A model generated the notes under the pieces. It saw nothing but the letters and a program-made list of their open reading frames with translations. It was not told the DNA's origin and ran no database searches. From Mesorhizobium sp. 1M-11 (GTDB taxonomy: Bacteria; Pseudomonadota; Alphaproteobacteria; Rhizobiales; Rhizobiaceae), in NCBI RefSeq assembly GCF_001303895.1, contig NZ_LJSD01000058.1:1-64000 (forward strand): a stretch of DNA of 64,000 bases. Direction: 5' to 3'. How positions within the stretch are numbered: position 1 is the stretch's first letter; every line of letters begins with the position of its first letter. The translations under genes were made by a program, and so were the position numbers. Shown one piece after another: positions 1 through 7,882 of the stretch.

Positions 1-1
1 C

Positions 2-541
2 CAGCCGCCGCACGGCGGCGCCGGCTTCGACTATCCCGCCTGGCTGCGGGCGGTCTTCGACGTGCGCGCCGTCAAGGTGGTCACAGACTGGATCGGCCGC
101 GGCTCGGTCGGCGTCATCGTGGCCATGAAGGACGGCGAGACCGGACGGGAGCCGACCGCGGACGAGGTCGCGGAAATGCTCGCCTATCTCGGCGCGCCGG
201 GCTCATCGTCGGGCGTGCGTCCGGTGACCGCCAATGTGGTGGTGGTTGCGGCCGAGCCGGAAGAAGTCGCCATCTCCGTGCGGCTCCGGCCGGACAGCGT
301 TGCCATCCGGGCTGGCGTCACCGAGGCGTTCGCACGCTACATCGCGACGCTGGGAGACGCCGACGACGACCAGAACGACAGCCCGATCGGCGCCGTCATC
401 GAACCCTCGCGGATCTCCGAGGCGATCTCCGCAGCTTCGGGCGAATACGCGCATGACCTGACAGTGCCGGCGGCCCGCTACACGCTCGACACGAAGCAGT
501 ATCCGGTCGTTGGCGCCATCACCTTCCTGGCGCCGTTATGA
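2..541 (+). CDS. Phage baseplate assembly protein J (gp47-like), C-terminal part
   Basis: The reading frame is open from the window edge, so the start is missing; about 179 residues are seen. The sequence fits the C-terminal half of baseplate J/gp47 proteins: a conserved Trp-Leu-Arg segment followed by VKVVTDWIGRGSVGV, an 'RPVTANVVVV' strand and a Val-rich module ending in a TLDTKQYPVVGAITF-like tail. In contractile-tail phages this protein forms part of the baseplate wedge. It overlaps the next gene by ATGA at 538-541, indicating translational coupling. The family call is fairly firm; the specific phage type comes from the neighbours. Confidence 0.8.
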   Translation, partial: QPPHGGAGFDYPAWLRAVFDVRAVKVVTDWIGRGSVGVIVAMKDGETGREPTADEVAEMLAYLGAPGSSSGVRPVTANVVVVAAEPEEVAISVRLRPDSVAIRAGVTEAFARYIATLGDADDDQNDSPIGAVIEPSRISEAISAASGEYAHDLTVPAARYTLDTKQYPVVGAITFLAPL

Positions 542-1305
542 GGACGGCCCCCTCCATCCTGGCCAGCCTCGTGGCCAAGCTGCCTCCCGGCTGGGTGCTT
601 GCCCAGCGCCGCGGCGTCCTCGACGCGCTGCTGGAAGGCATCGCCGGCCGCCTCGGCGAGGCGGAAGCCGATGCCGAAATCCTCATGGACGAGGTCGACC
701 CGCGCCAGTCCGTGCGCCTGCTGCCGGATTTCGAGCGGGTGCTGGGACCGGACCCGTGCGGCCGCGATCTCGGGGAACGTACGCTCGAGCAGCGCCAGCG
801 CCAGGCGCATCAGCGCTGGACCGCGCGCGGCGGCCAGAGCATCCCTTACTTCATCGACCTGGCTGCGCGGCTGGGTGTCGAGATCCGGATCGAGGAATAC
901 TGGCCGAGCCAGGCCGGCGTGCTCGTCGCCGGCACGCCGTTGATCGCCGAGGGGGAGCAGTTCACTTGGGTGGTGGCCCTGACGCTGATCGACGAATGGT
1001 GGTTCCGGGCCGGCCAGAACGTCGCCGGCGATCCGCTCGGCGGTCTGACGCTCTCGGATATCGAGTGCGAGCTGCGGCGCCTGAAGCCCGCGCATACGCA
1101 GCTGGTCTTCTCCTATCGCGAGAGCCTCGAGGACGAAATCCCCGGCGCCTTCACCCTGCTCGGCGACGAGGACGGTTTCGCCTTCGACTTCACCGACGGC
1201 AGCTATGCCGGCCGAACGACCGTCGGCGCTGAAAGGTTGCTCGCCGAGGATATCGGCTTCGCCATCGACCTGACGGACGGCTCTTTCGCAATGAGGCCAT
1301 CATGA
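538..1305 (+). CDS. DUF2313 (YmfQ/gp48-like) phage tail protein
   Basis: This 255-residue protein has the DUF2313 hallmarks: an N-terminal LASLVAKLPPGWVL stretch, a 'LLPDFERVLG' motif near residues 60-70 and a conserved Arg/Gln-rich helix followed by GVEIRIEEYWP. In Mu-type phages the equivalent protein (gp48) joins the baseplate after gp47. It is longer than the roughly 200-residue family norm: after the core it carries a C-terminal extension with two copies of a FA(F/I)D(F/L)TDGS(Y/F)A motif starting at residues 214 and 241. The ATG overlaps the upstream stop, and its own stop overlaps the next ATG at 1302-1305. Confidence 0.8.
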   Translation: MRTAPSILASLVAKLPPGWVLAQRRGVLDALLEGIAGRLGEAEADAEILMDEVDPRQSVRLLPDFERVLGPDPCGRDLGERTLEQRQRQAHQRWTARGGQSIPYFIDLAARLGVEIRIEEYWPSQAGVLVAGTPLIAEGEQFTWVVALTLIDEWWFRAGQNVAGDPLGGLTLSDIECELRRLKPAHTQLVFSYRESLEDEIPGAFTLLGDEDGFAFDFTDGSYAGRTTVGAERLLAEDIGFAIDLTDGSFAMRPS

Positions 1306-2459
1306 CCCTGATCGTCGGTGACGCGGTCGACTACCTGTCGCTCGTCCGGCCGAGCGGCGCCGCCTGTTTCGATGCAGACGGCCTGTTGCAGATCGCGGCG
1401 CCGAACGTGCTGCGCTTCGATCATGACCCGGTGACGAAAGCGGTGCGGGGCGCGCTGCTTGAGGACACGGCGACCAACCTGTTCGACGCGAGTGACTGGA
1501 CGGATGCCGCGACGACCTACGGGACCGTCATGCCGGCCCAGGCGGCCGGTCCTGACGGAACCGACACGCTGGCCCTCATCACATCCACCGCTCTGAACGG
1601 CGGCGTGGCGAAGACGGTGAGTGTCCCGGCCGGCGACGGGCTGACACGTACCGCCTCGCTGCATTTTCGGAAGGGCACGGCCGACACCCACCGGCTCGAC
1701 ATCGGCTACTTCGGTGGCCCGGCCCCGTATCGATCGGCATCCACCTACTTCGATGGCGCGACCGGCGAGGTCTCGGGCGACGGTGGCGTCATCGACTGCG
1801 GCGGCGGCCTCTATCGTCTTTGGGTGGCGCTCGACAACGAGGTGGCCGACGAGCACAACGTCTGCCAGATCGTTTCCAACGTCATCGGAGCCAGCGGCAG
1901 CACCGCCTATACGGGCGATCTCCAGATCGAGCTCGGCTCCTATCCGACCAGCTGTGTGAAGACGACGGACGGCGCCGCGACCCGCGCCGCTGACGTGGCC
2001 AGCCTGTCGGTTGCGGGAATGTCGCTCGACAAGGGCTTCATCGCTTTCGAGGCGCTGGCGGCGCCCGGTTCGTCTGTTCTGATGATGGCGAACCTGGATG
2101 GCGGGTCGATCAACGAAAACGGCGCGTTCCGCTTCTCCGTCGATGGCGAGGGCGAGTATTTCTACACGGCGACGCCGGAGGGCACGGAGAAGTCGTTGAG
2201 GCGGCTGGGCGCCGGCCTCGATCTGACCGCGCCTGTCCGGGCAGCGTTCACATGGGACGGCGACACGATCTGGTCGACGGTGAACGGCCTGGAGCCGGTC
2301 AGCGACACGATCTCCACAGCGGCCGGCAGCTTCGACTTTGCCCGGCTTCTGCTCGGCCGAGGCTCGTGGGTCACCAATTCGGCCTGCTGGATGAAGCGCG
2401 TGCTGTTGCTGCCGCGTCGTGCCACCACTGACGAAATGAAGGCGGTCTTCGCATCATGA
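1302..2459 (+). CDS. Phage tail/head fibre-type protein, lectin-like
   Basis: This is a 385-residue protein starting at an ATGA overlap with the DUF2313 gene. The N-terminus contains 'GALLEDTATNLF', a motif seen in phage spike/fibre proteins that precedes a jelly-roll domain, and the rest is rich in Gly, Thr, Ser and beta-strand patterns typical of concanavalin-like carbohydrate-binding folds. There is no signal peptide or membrane segment. Its place after gp48 is where Mu-type phages encode host-recognition fibres, so a receptor-binding role is likely. The fold call rests on composition and motif, not on an alignment. Confidence 0.6.
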   Translation: MTLIVGDAVDYLSLVRPSGAACFDADGLLQIAAPNVLRFDHDPVTKAVRGALLEDTATNLFDASDWTDAATTYGTVMPAQAAGPDGTDTLALITSTALNGGVAKTVSVPAGDGLTRTASLHFRKGTADTHRLDIGYFGGPAPYRSASTYFDGATGEVSGDGGVIDCGGGLYRLWVALDNEVADEHNVCQIVSNVIGASGSTAYTGDLQIELGSYPTSCVKTTDGAATRAADVASLSVAGMSLDKGFIAFEALAAPGSSVLMMANLDGGSINENGAFRFSVDGEGEYFYTATPEGTEKSLRRLGAGLDLTAPVRAAFTWDGDTIWSTVNGLEPVSDTISTAAGSFDFARLLLGRGSWVTNSACWMKRVLLLPRRATTDEMKAVFAS

Positions 2460-2761
2460 TCACCCTTTATCTGCGCGCCGACACCGAGGCCGACATGATC
2501 GCGGCCCTGCCATGGGCGCGGGCGATCGCACCCGCCGGCGATGGCGTCTGGAACCGTTCGACCGAAAGCTACGCGCTCGACCTGGTCGGCGCCGTCGTGA
2601 CGGCGCCAGGCGTCTATGGCGAAGACCACGCGGTCATCACACAACCGACGCTCGACGATCGCTTTCACGCCAACCTGCGCTGCACGGCCGAGATCGCCGC
2701 CCAGGTGACGGCCAATATCATCATCGACGCGCCCGCCACGCCGGCTCGCGTCTGGTTCTAG
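2456..2761 (+). CDS. Small conserved phage protein of unknown function
   Basis: A 101-residue protein whose ATG overlaps the previous stop (2456-2459). I do not recognise the family. It has no membrane segment or signal peptide; the middle 'VGAVVTAPGVYGEDHAVI' is beta-like. Lying between two fibre-type genes in a tightly packed tail operon, it is probably a structural accessory or fibre-associated protein. The coupling to its neighbours is the best evidence that it is expressed. Confidence 0.55.
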   Translation: MITLYLRADTEADMIAALPWARAIAPAGDGVWNRSTESYALDLVGAVVTAPGVYGEDHAVITQPTLDDRFHANLRCTAEIAAQVTANIIIDAPATPARVWF

Positions 2762-2770
2762 GAGGACAGG

Positions 2771-4132
2771 ATGGATCGCGTAAACGGTCAGGACTATGTC
2801 GACATCGGCGGCGGGCGTCGCGGCTTCCGCAGCCAGAACAAGCTCGCCGGCGTCGCCGGCACGGAGGTGACGGACACCTTCCTCAACAACATCCAGGAGG
2901 AAATCCTCAAGGTCATCGAGGCGGCCGGCATCGTCCCTTCGGCGGCCGACATGACGCAGCTCTGGCAGGCCCTGAACCTGATGGTCCTTCCGGGCTTCGC
3001 CGGCAGGCTCGCATGGATGCCGGTGCTGTCGGTCACCACGACCGATCCGCCCGGCGGTGCGGCCATCGGGGACGCTTATATCGTTCCCGACGCAGCGGGC
3101 GGCGACTGGGCCGGCCAGGCGCAGAAGCTGGCCATCTGGGTCGGCGGTTCGTGGGCGCTCGTTGCTACGAAAGACGGCCATGGCGTCGGCCTGCCGGACG
3201 GCCGGCTGTTTGTGCGCATCGGCGGCATCTATGTCGAGTATCTGGCGACCGATGTGCGCGCCGGGCTGGTCAAGACGGCCACGACGCAGGAGGTGAAGGA
3301 TGCCACGGGCACCGGTGCGGTGCGCGCCCAGGACCTTGTGAGCTACATCCTGCGGCCGGATGAGGACGAGATCACGCTCTACATCCGGCCTGACGGCGAC
3401 GACATCAACGACGGCAGCGCCAACGACGCCGGCCATGCTTTCAAGACCATTGCGGCGGCAATCGATCGCATCCAGAACCGCTATGCCTTCGCCGGCCGCA
3501 AGGCGATCCTGAAGCTTGGCACTCCCGGGACCTACGATACGTGCATCATCCGCAGCGTTGCGGGCAGCCTTGAGATTGTCGGCGACAAGGACAACCGCGC
3601 CGACTATGTGCTGACCGGCGCTCGTGGCATGACCATATCGTCGGCGGCCGTCACCTTGTCCGGCCTGACGCTGACGTACGGCAACGGGGCGATCCAGCAC
3701 AATTTGCAGGTCGGAAATTCCGGCGTAGCCACCATCGACGGCGTCATCTTCAATTGTGCGGTATCGCAGTCGACCTGGTCGCATATCTTCTCGACGGACG
3801 GTGGCAGCGTCATTCTGCAGTCGGGGTTCTCGGCGACCATCGGCGGTGACGCCTACGCGGCTCTGTATGCCGCGACGGGCGGCACGATCGCCGCCTCGAC
3901 GGCAGCGGAAATGCTGATCACGCCCAACAATCCGACCTTTTCGGACGCGACTGTCGTTGCGCGCTCCGGAGGCGTGGTCGAGATTGCCGCTCTCACCTTC
4001 CATCCAGGCGGCGGTATTGGCCGGCGCTATCACGCCGCGTTGAACGGCGTCATCAACACCAATGGCGGCGGTGCGAACTTCATCCCCGGCAATTCGGCCG
4101 GGCTGACCGAGACGGGAGGCCAATATGCGTAG
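2771..4132 (+). CDS. Phage tail fibre/spike with DUF2793-like and beta-helix regions
   Basis: A 453-residue protein preceded by a strong AGGAGG site at 2761-2766. Residues about 75-150 match the DUF2793 pattern (GDAYIVPDAAGGDWAGQA, then AIWVGGSWALV). From about residue 200 it begins 'LYIRPDGDDINDGSANDA' and continues as a run of short Gly/Val/Ile repeats typical of right-handed parallel beta-helix or pectate-lyase-like spikes. These are usual in phage proteins that bind or cut surface polysaccharide, and an alphaproteobacterial capsule or LPS would be the substrate. No catalytic residues can be assigned. The stop overlaps the next gene by 8 bp. Confidence 0.65.
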   Translation: MDRVNGQDYVDIGGGRRGFRSQNKLAGVAGTEVTDTFLNNIQEEILKVIEAAGIVPSAADMTQLWQALNLMVLPGFAGRLAWMPVLSVTTTDPPGGAAIGDAYIVPDAAGGDWAGQAQKLAIWVGGSWALVATKDGHGVGLPDGRLFVRIGGIYVEYLATDVRAGLVKTATTQEVKDATGTGAVRAQDLVSYILRPDEDEITLYIRPDGDDINDGSANDAGHAFKTIAAAIDRIQNRYAFAGRKAILKLGTPGTYDTCIIRSVAGSLEIVGDKDNRADYVLTGARGMTISSAAVTLSGLTLTYGNGAIQHNLQVGNSGVATIDGVIFNCAVSQSTWSHIFSTDGGSVILQSGFSATIGGDAYAALYAATGGTIAASTAAEMLITPNNPTFSDATVVARSGGVVEIAALTFHPGGGIGRRYHAALNGVINTNGGGANFIPGNSAGLTETGGQYA

Positions 4133-4691
4133 CTACGATCCGCGAGACTGGTACTGGCTGGCCGATGACGGCCGGCTCTACGGCTCTGCCCGGCAGGCGC
4201 TCGTTGCCGACGCCGAGACGGACGGCGACTATGCGGCCTGGGTGGACGGCGACGGCCATGCGACGCGCTGGCCGGCCGACGATGCCGGCGAGCAGACTGA
4301 AGCCGCTCTGGCGGCCGTCCTGGCGCCCTACGGCCTGACGCTGTGGCCCATCCCGCTCAAGGTGCAGCTCACGGCCTATGCGGCGGACAAGCGCTGGCAG
4401 GTGGAAACAGGCGGCATCACGGTCGGCGGCGCGACGATCGACACCAGCCGCGAGAGCCAGGCCATGATCACCGGCGCCTATGCCTATTCGCAGGCCAACC
4501 CGACAGAGACGATCAGCTACAAGGCGGCGTCGGGCTGGGTGAGCATGGACGCCGCCACGCTGGCGGCGATCGCCACGGCCGTCGGCGCGCATGTGCAGGC
4601 GTGCTTTGCGGCGGAGGCGGCCATGGCCGCCGAGATCGAGGCCGGCACGATCACCACGACAGCGGAGATCGACGCGGCCGACTGGCCGTAG
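4125..4691 (+). CDS. DUF4376-like phage tail protein
   Basis: A 188-residue protein overlapping the fibre gene by 8 bp. The N-terminal third (WYWLADDGRLYGSARQALV) looks like a fibre-assembly adaptor, and the C-terminal two thirds contain 'VQLTAYAADKRWQVETGGI', characteristic of DUF4376, found at the end of tail-fibre operons in many proteobacterial phages. It may help fold or attach the preceding fibre. No enzyme motif is visible. Confidence 0.65.
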   Translation: MRSYDPRDWYWLADDGRLYGSARQALVADAETDGDYAAWVDGDGHATRWPADDAGEQTEAALAAVLAPYGLTLWPIPLKVQLTAYAADKRWQVETGGITVGGATIDTSRESQAMITGAYAYSQANPTETISYKAASGWVSMDAATLAAIATAVGAHVQACFAAEAAMAAEIEAGTITTTAEIDAADWP

Positions 4692-4703
4692 GAGCGCAGA
4701 CGC

Positions 4704-4719
4704 CCGGAGCAAGCTCCGG
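4704..4719 (+). terminator. Short hairpin after the tail operon
   Basis: A 7-bp perfect stem (CCGGAGC/GCTCCGG) with a 2-nt loop lies 13 bp after the DUF4376 stop, but there is no following T-run. It could end or attenuate the late tail transcript before the methyltransferase gene. Confidence 0.3.
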
Positions 4720-4830
4720 ATGGCGGGCCTAGATTGGCGTCCTGTCCCGCCAGACAGCCCCAACGGATAACTGTCGCGCCTGCGGCCCTTTCGGGCAGGC
4801 AGACCGTGACTGATCCTCCAAGGCCTTTAA

Positions 4831-5631
4831 ATGCCCCTTCAACCGTCATTCACAGCCGTAGATCCGATCCGCCCGCCGGCGGGATACATCGGCGGCAAGC
4901 GCCGCCTGGCGGCGCAACTGGTCGTCGCCATCGAGGCGACGCCGCACCGGACCTATGCAGAGGCTTTCGTCGGCATGGGCGGTGTGTTCTTCCGGCGCCG
5001 GCAGCGGCCGCCGGCCGAGGTCATCAACGACCGCAACGGCGATGTGGCGAACCTCTTCCGGATCCTGCAGCGCCACTATCCGCAGTTCCTCGACACGCTG
5101 CGGTTCCAGCTCACCGGCCGGCGCGAGTTCGAGCGGCTGAAGAAGAGCGATCCAACGACCCTGACCGATCTGGAGCGGGCCGGCCGCTTCCTCTACCTCC
5201 AGCGGACGGCCTTCGGCGGCAAGGTCGCCGGCCAGAACTTCGGTGTCGATCCGGCGAGCGCAGCCGGTTTCAATCTGACCAGGCTGGAGCCGCTACTCGC
5301 AGATATCCATGAACGCCTCGCCGGCGTCGTCGTCGAGAACCTCGACTGGCTGGCCTTCATCGACCGCTACGACCGGCCGGAGACGCTGTTCTACCTCGAT
5401 CCGCCGTACTACGGTTCGGAGGGTGACTACGGCCGCGAGCTGTTCGACCGGGCGCAGTTCGCCGTCATGGCCGAGCGCCTGCACCGGATGAAAGGTCGGT
5501 TTATCCTGTCCATCAACGACGTGCCGGAGATCCGGGAGACGTTCGCAGGCTTCGACATGCAGCCGGTAGATCTGCTCTACACCGTCTCCGGTCCGCCCCG
5601 GCCGGCAAAGGAGCTGATCATTCATGGGTGA
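4831..5631 (+). CDS. D12-class (Dam-like) DNA N6-adenine methyltransferase
   Basis: A 266-residue protein with the alpha-group N6-adenine methyltransferase layout: 'PPAGYIGGKRRLA' near residues 15-27, the SAM-binding AFVGMGGVF at 45-53, and the catalytic DPPY at 190-193 followed by YGSEGDYG. The family usually methylates adenine within GATC or a related short site. It sits at the right end of the prophage, the position at which Mu carries its mom modification gene, so protection of phage DNA from host restriction is a reasonable guess. No restriction endonuclease partner is seen. The upstream ribosome site is weak. Confidence 0.85.
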   Translation: MPLQPSFTAVDPIRPPAGYIGGKRRLAAQLVVAIEATPHRTYAEAFVGMGGVFFRRRQRPPAEVINDRNGDVANLFRILQRHYPQFLDTLRFQLTGRREFERLKKSDPTTLTDLERAGRFLYLQRTAFGGKVAGQNFGVDPASAAGFNLTRLEPLLADIHERLAGVVVENLDWLAFIDRYDRPETLFYLDPPYYGSEGDYGRELFDRAQFAVMAERLHRMKGRFILSINDVPEIRETFAGFDMQPVDLLYTVSGPPRPAKELIIHG

Positions 5632-5722
5632 GGCGGCGTCGTTGATGTTGGGATACCTGCCGCTAGTCGTGTTTTGCGGCCTGGTCATCTGGCTCGCGCT
5701 CGCTCGGTTCAAGCGGCGTTAG
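5624..5722 (+). CDS. Tiny membrane protein at the prophage right end
   Basis: A 32-residue reading frame starts with ATG 8 bp before the end of the methyltransferase gene and ends at TAG 5720-5722. The product is one hydrophobic helix (about residues 8-26, with 'YLPLVVFCGLVIWLALA') followed by a basic tail (RFKRR), the pattern of a small single-pass membrane protein with the C-terminus inside. Overlap with the upstream gene and the good membrane pattern argue that it is real. A lysis, superinfection or regulatory role is possible but cannot be decided. Confidence 0.5.
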   Translation: MGEAASLMLGYLPLVVFCGLVIWLALARFKRR

Positions 5723-6105
5723 AGTGACCCTAAAAGAGGCTTTGAAGCTTGGCCGAGTGCTCTAAAACCGCGCGTCAAAAACTCAAAACCGCGCGACCGG
5801 CTACAACGCGCTTTCATCGGCTTGCCGGTGCGTTTGTAGGTACCGGTGTAGGTGCCGATACCGAGGATGGTCGACCCGCCGTCGACCAGCCTTTCCAACG
5901 TAAAGGTATAGCCCTCCCACTCGTCGCCGATGCGCTTGAACACGCCTTCAATGATGGCGACAGTGCCGACATAGGTGCCGGCATAGGGAAAGCCGGCCAT
6001 CTCGGTCCAGGCCGTGCGGTCGGTGATCGGCGCCATCATCGCCGCCAGGTCCTTGTTGTCGGAGCCGGCGTAATGCGCCTTGATCGCTTCGTAGTTCTTG
6101 CTCAT
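5719..6105 (-). pseudogene. SnoaL/NTF2-like protein gene, 3' end replaced by phage insertion
   Basis: From ATG at 6105 the protein begins MSKNYEAIKAHYAGSD and continues with 'WTEMAGFPYAGTYVG', 'VFKRIGDEWEGYTF' and 'GIGTYTGTYKRTGKPM', all typical of SnoaL-like/NTF2-like proteins of about 125-135 residues. After 'MKAR' (codon ending at 5806) the next 28 residues are Arg/Ser/Gly/Leu-rich and unlike the family, which should continue with a beta-strand and a C-terminal helix. The change coincides with the proposed phage terminus. A TTG at 6123 would add six residues overlapping moaF but ATG is preferred. The gene is the third in a leftward SDR-MoaF-SnoaL operon. Confidence 0.7.
5764..5795. repeat. 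Two direct repeats, likely transposase-binding sites at the phage right end
   Basis: The 11-mer AAAACCGCGCG occurs at 5764-5774 and again at 5785-5795, exactly 21 bp apart and in the same orientation, 10 bp inside the proposed terminus at 5805. Mu ends carry tandem 22-bp MuA-binding sites in this arrangement. A weaker CTAAAA-containing copy may lie near 5730. The repeats are seen directly; the transposase link is inference. Confidence 0.55.
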
Positions 6106-6119
6106 GGTTTTGCCCGCGC

Positions 6120-6914
6120 TCAAACCGGCGCCGGTCCCTTTCCGTAGTCGGTTGTCGATTTCTTGGTGATGAATGCGCCAGCTGGCTTGTTTTCGATGGC
6201 GCCGGTCGAGATCACGCCGAGGAACTTGCCCGTCGAGCGCATGTCATCCCAATTGTAGAAGAACAGAGATGCCACCGGGATGATGAATTCGCGGAAACCG
6301 AAGACATACTGGCCGTCAGCAAACTTCCAGGTCGTGGCAAGGTCGACATCGCCATGGCCACGCTGCACGCCGACAAGGTTCTGCCAGGCATAACGCTGCG
6401 ACGACAGGTAGATATGCTCGTAGACGTGGTTGGGACTGTATTCGTAGTGCGCGGTGAGCCCGACGAGGTCGCGCGACGGAGCAGGTTCGATACCGCCTGG
6501 CGCAACTGAAGGATCGCCGAGCACGCCCGCCAGCCATGTCTGCGCGACACGCGGCTCACCCGGCGCTTCACCGGCTTCCCTCACCCGTTCGCGCACCGAA
6601 AGGACACGCCGTGTGCGAGTGTTGACGATCAAGGCTTCATCTTCGGTCGGACGTGCGGCGAACGTCATATTGATGAAGACGGTGTCGGCGGCGACTTCCA
6701 GCGCCTCATACCAATCGACGCCGGCATCCTTGCCCTCGCCCCACGCGACGGTATCCGCCGACGTGAAAGCCAGATCAATCTGGCGTCCGCCGTTCAGCGT
6801 GATCTTGAAGGTCTGGCCAGCCAGGGCCTTGGTCGTCGGCAGCCGGTTGGTGGCAATCCCGGCGGCGAAGTCATCGAAATGCTTCCAGTCGGCCGGTCTG
6901 TTCACGTCATTCAT
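6120..6914 (-). CDS. MoaF-family protein
   Basis: A 264-residue cytosolic protein with the two-part MoaF layout: an N-terminal lipocalin-like half (residues about 20-110, 'TFKITLNGGRQIDLAFTS') and a C-terminal half from about residue 150 with 'HVYEHIYLSSQRYAWQNL'. MoaF proteins were named from molybdopterin-linked amine operons but occur widely in aromatic and amine catabolic clusters; their activity is not settled. The ATG has a GAGGACC ribosome site 7 nt upstream. It lies 18 bp after the SDR gene and 14 bp before the SnoaL gene on the same strand, so the three are probably co-transcribed. Confidence 0.75.
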   Translation of the reverse strand: MNDVNRPADWKHFDDFAAGIATNRLPTTKALAGQTFKITLNGGRQIDLAFTSADTVAWGEGKDAGVDWYEALEVAADTVFINMTFAARPTEDEALIVNTRTRRVLSVRERVREAGEAPGEPRVAQTWLAGVLGDPSVAPGGIEPAPSRDLVGLTAHYEYSPNHVYEHIYLSSQRYAWQNLVGVQRGHGDVDLATTWKFADGQYVFGFREFIIPVASLFFYNWDDMRSTGKFLGVISTGAIENKPAGAFITKKSTTDYGKGPAPV

Positions 6915-6932
6915 CGCAAGGTCCTCGAACGC

Positions 6933-7721
6933 TCAATCAACAAAGGCTAGGGTCGGCAGGTCGACCACGGTGGCACCACCATCGACGGTCAGGATCGAAC
7001 CATTCATCATCGCGGCCTCTTCGGAGGCGACAAAGCAGATGACGTTGGAAACTTCTTCCGGCGTGGCGGGACGGCCGAGCGGCACATCCTTGGTGACCAG
7101 CCTGTAGGCCTCGTCGACGGTTGCCAGACCGTGCTTCCCGACGATGACCTGCATCTGCTCGTCGGCCATCGCGGTCGCCACCCAGCCCGGGCAGATGGTG
7201 TTGGTGCGCACACCGCGGCGGCCGTAGTCGCGCGCCAGCGATTTACCGAGCCCGACACAGGCATGTTTCATGGTCACATAGCCCGCAGCCGCCGGACCGG
7301 CAAAAAGTCCGGCGATCGAGGCAACGACCACGATGTTGCCGCGCTTTGAGATCAGGTCGGGCAGGATCTCGCGGGCACAGACGAAAGTGGTGTCGAGATT
7401 GGTCCGCGTCGCCAGCGCCCAGGTCTCGTCGCTCATCGAAATGGTGGGGCCGACACCGTGGCCGCCAGCATTCGCGATCAGGATATCGACGAGGCCGAAC
7501 CTGGCGTGCACTTCCTTCAGAGCGGCACGCACTGCATCGGCATCGGCGGCATCACCCTGAACGATCAGTGCGTTGGTGTCGTTCGCCACGGCCTCGAGCG
7601 GTTCGCGGCGGCGCCCCATCAGAACGATATTGGCACCTTCCCTGGCCATGCGTCTGGCGACGGCAGCGCCGATGCCGGTGCCTCCGCCGGTTATGAATGC
7701 TGTCTTTCCGGAAAATCTCAT
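6933..7721 (-). CDS. Short-chain dehydrogenase/reductase
   Basis: The 262-residue protein shows the classical SDR pattern: the cofactor-binding TGGGTGIG near residues 10-17, an 'ANAGG' motif in mid-protein and the catalytic Tyr148-x3-Lys152 in 'GYVTMKHA', followed by NTICPGWV. The 'GRRREP' after the second strand suggests NADP(H). The start at 7721 gives the usual N-terminus (MRFSGKTAFITGG); longer upstream frames would run into the divergent aldehyde dehydrogenase gene. It heads the leftward operon with MoaF and SnoaL, opposite the ALDH-GMC operon, so it probably oxidises or reduces a hydroxyl/keto intermediate of the same pathway. Confidence 0.88.
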   Translation of the reverse strand: MRFSGKTAFITGGGTGIGAAVARRMAREGANIVLMGRRREPLEAVANDTNALIVQGDAADADAVRAALKEVHARFGLVDILIANAGGHGVGPTISMSDETWALATRTNLDTTFVCAREILPDLISKRGNIVVVASIAGLFAGPAAAGYVTMKHACVGLGKSLARDYGRRGVRTNTICPGWVATAMADEQMQVIVGKHGLATVDEAYRLVTKDVPLGRPATPEEVSNVICFVASEEAAMMNGSILTVDGGATVVDLPTLAFVD

Positions 7722-7761
7722 CGTCGCCCCGTGTTGGCGGACCGCCTGCTCCGGCCCGTTT

Positions 7762-7837
7762 ACGTGCACCGATAGTGCGACGCTGCCGGGCGCAACGTCT
7801 TGTCCGAGCGGGAACTTTGTTTTGACTGAACGTGCAC
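7762..7837. promoter_or_regulatory. Direct repeats in divergent catabolic promoter region
   Basis: The 8-mer ACGTGCAC occurs twice between the divergent SDR and ALDH genes, at 7762-7769 and 7830-7837, the second just after a TTGACT that could be a -35 box (7822-7827). The core GTGCAC is itself palindromic. This could be a regulator site, though a chance repeat is possible. Confidence 0.3.
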
Positions 7838-7882
7838 TTGGCCGGTCTTTGCCTTGAAGCGCGCGAGCAGCCTTCTTACCCC

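Larger units (their letters stand above)
1..5805 (+). mobile_element. Right end of a Mu-like transposable prophage (left part outside window)
   Basis: The segment holds late tail genes in the order baseplate J, DUF2313/YmfQ, tail-fibre proteins, then a DNA adenine methyltransferase, which mirrors the right arm of Mu-type phages (gp47, gp48, fibre, modification gene). All genes are on the plus strand with start/stop overlaps. The right border is placed at 5805 because homology of the flanking SnoaL-like gene stops at 5806, the phage terminus read inward begins 5'-TG, and two 11-bp repeats lie just inside. No integrase, tRNA site or transposase is visible here; the transposase would be at the far left end. 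The Mu assignment is inference. Confidence 0.7.

Noticed and set aside
5723-5805. tRNA-type attachment site at the prophage border
   Set aside because: The sequence has no tRNA features; the border fits a transposition end better.
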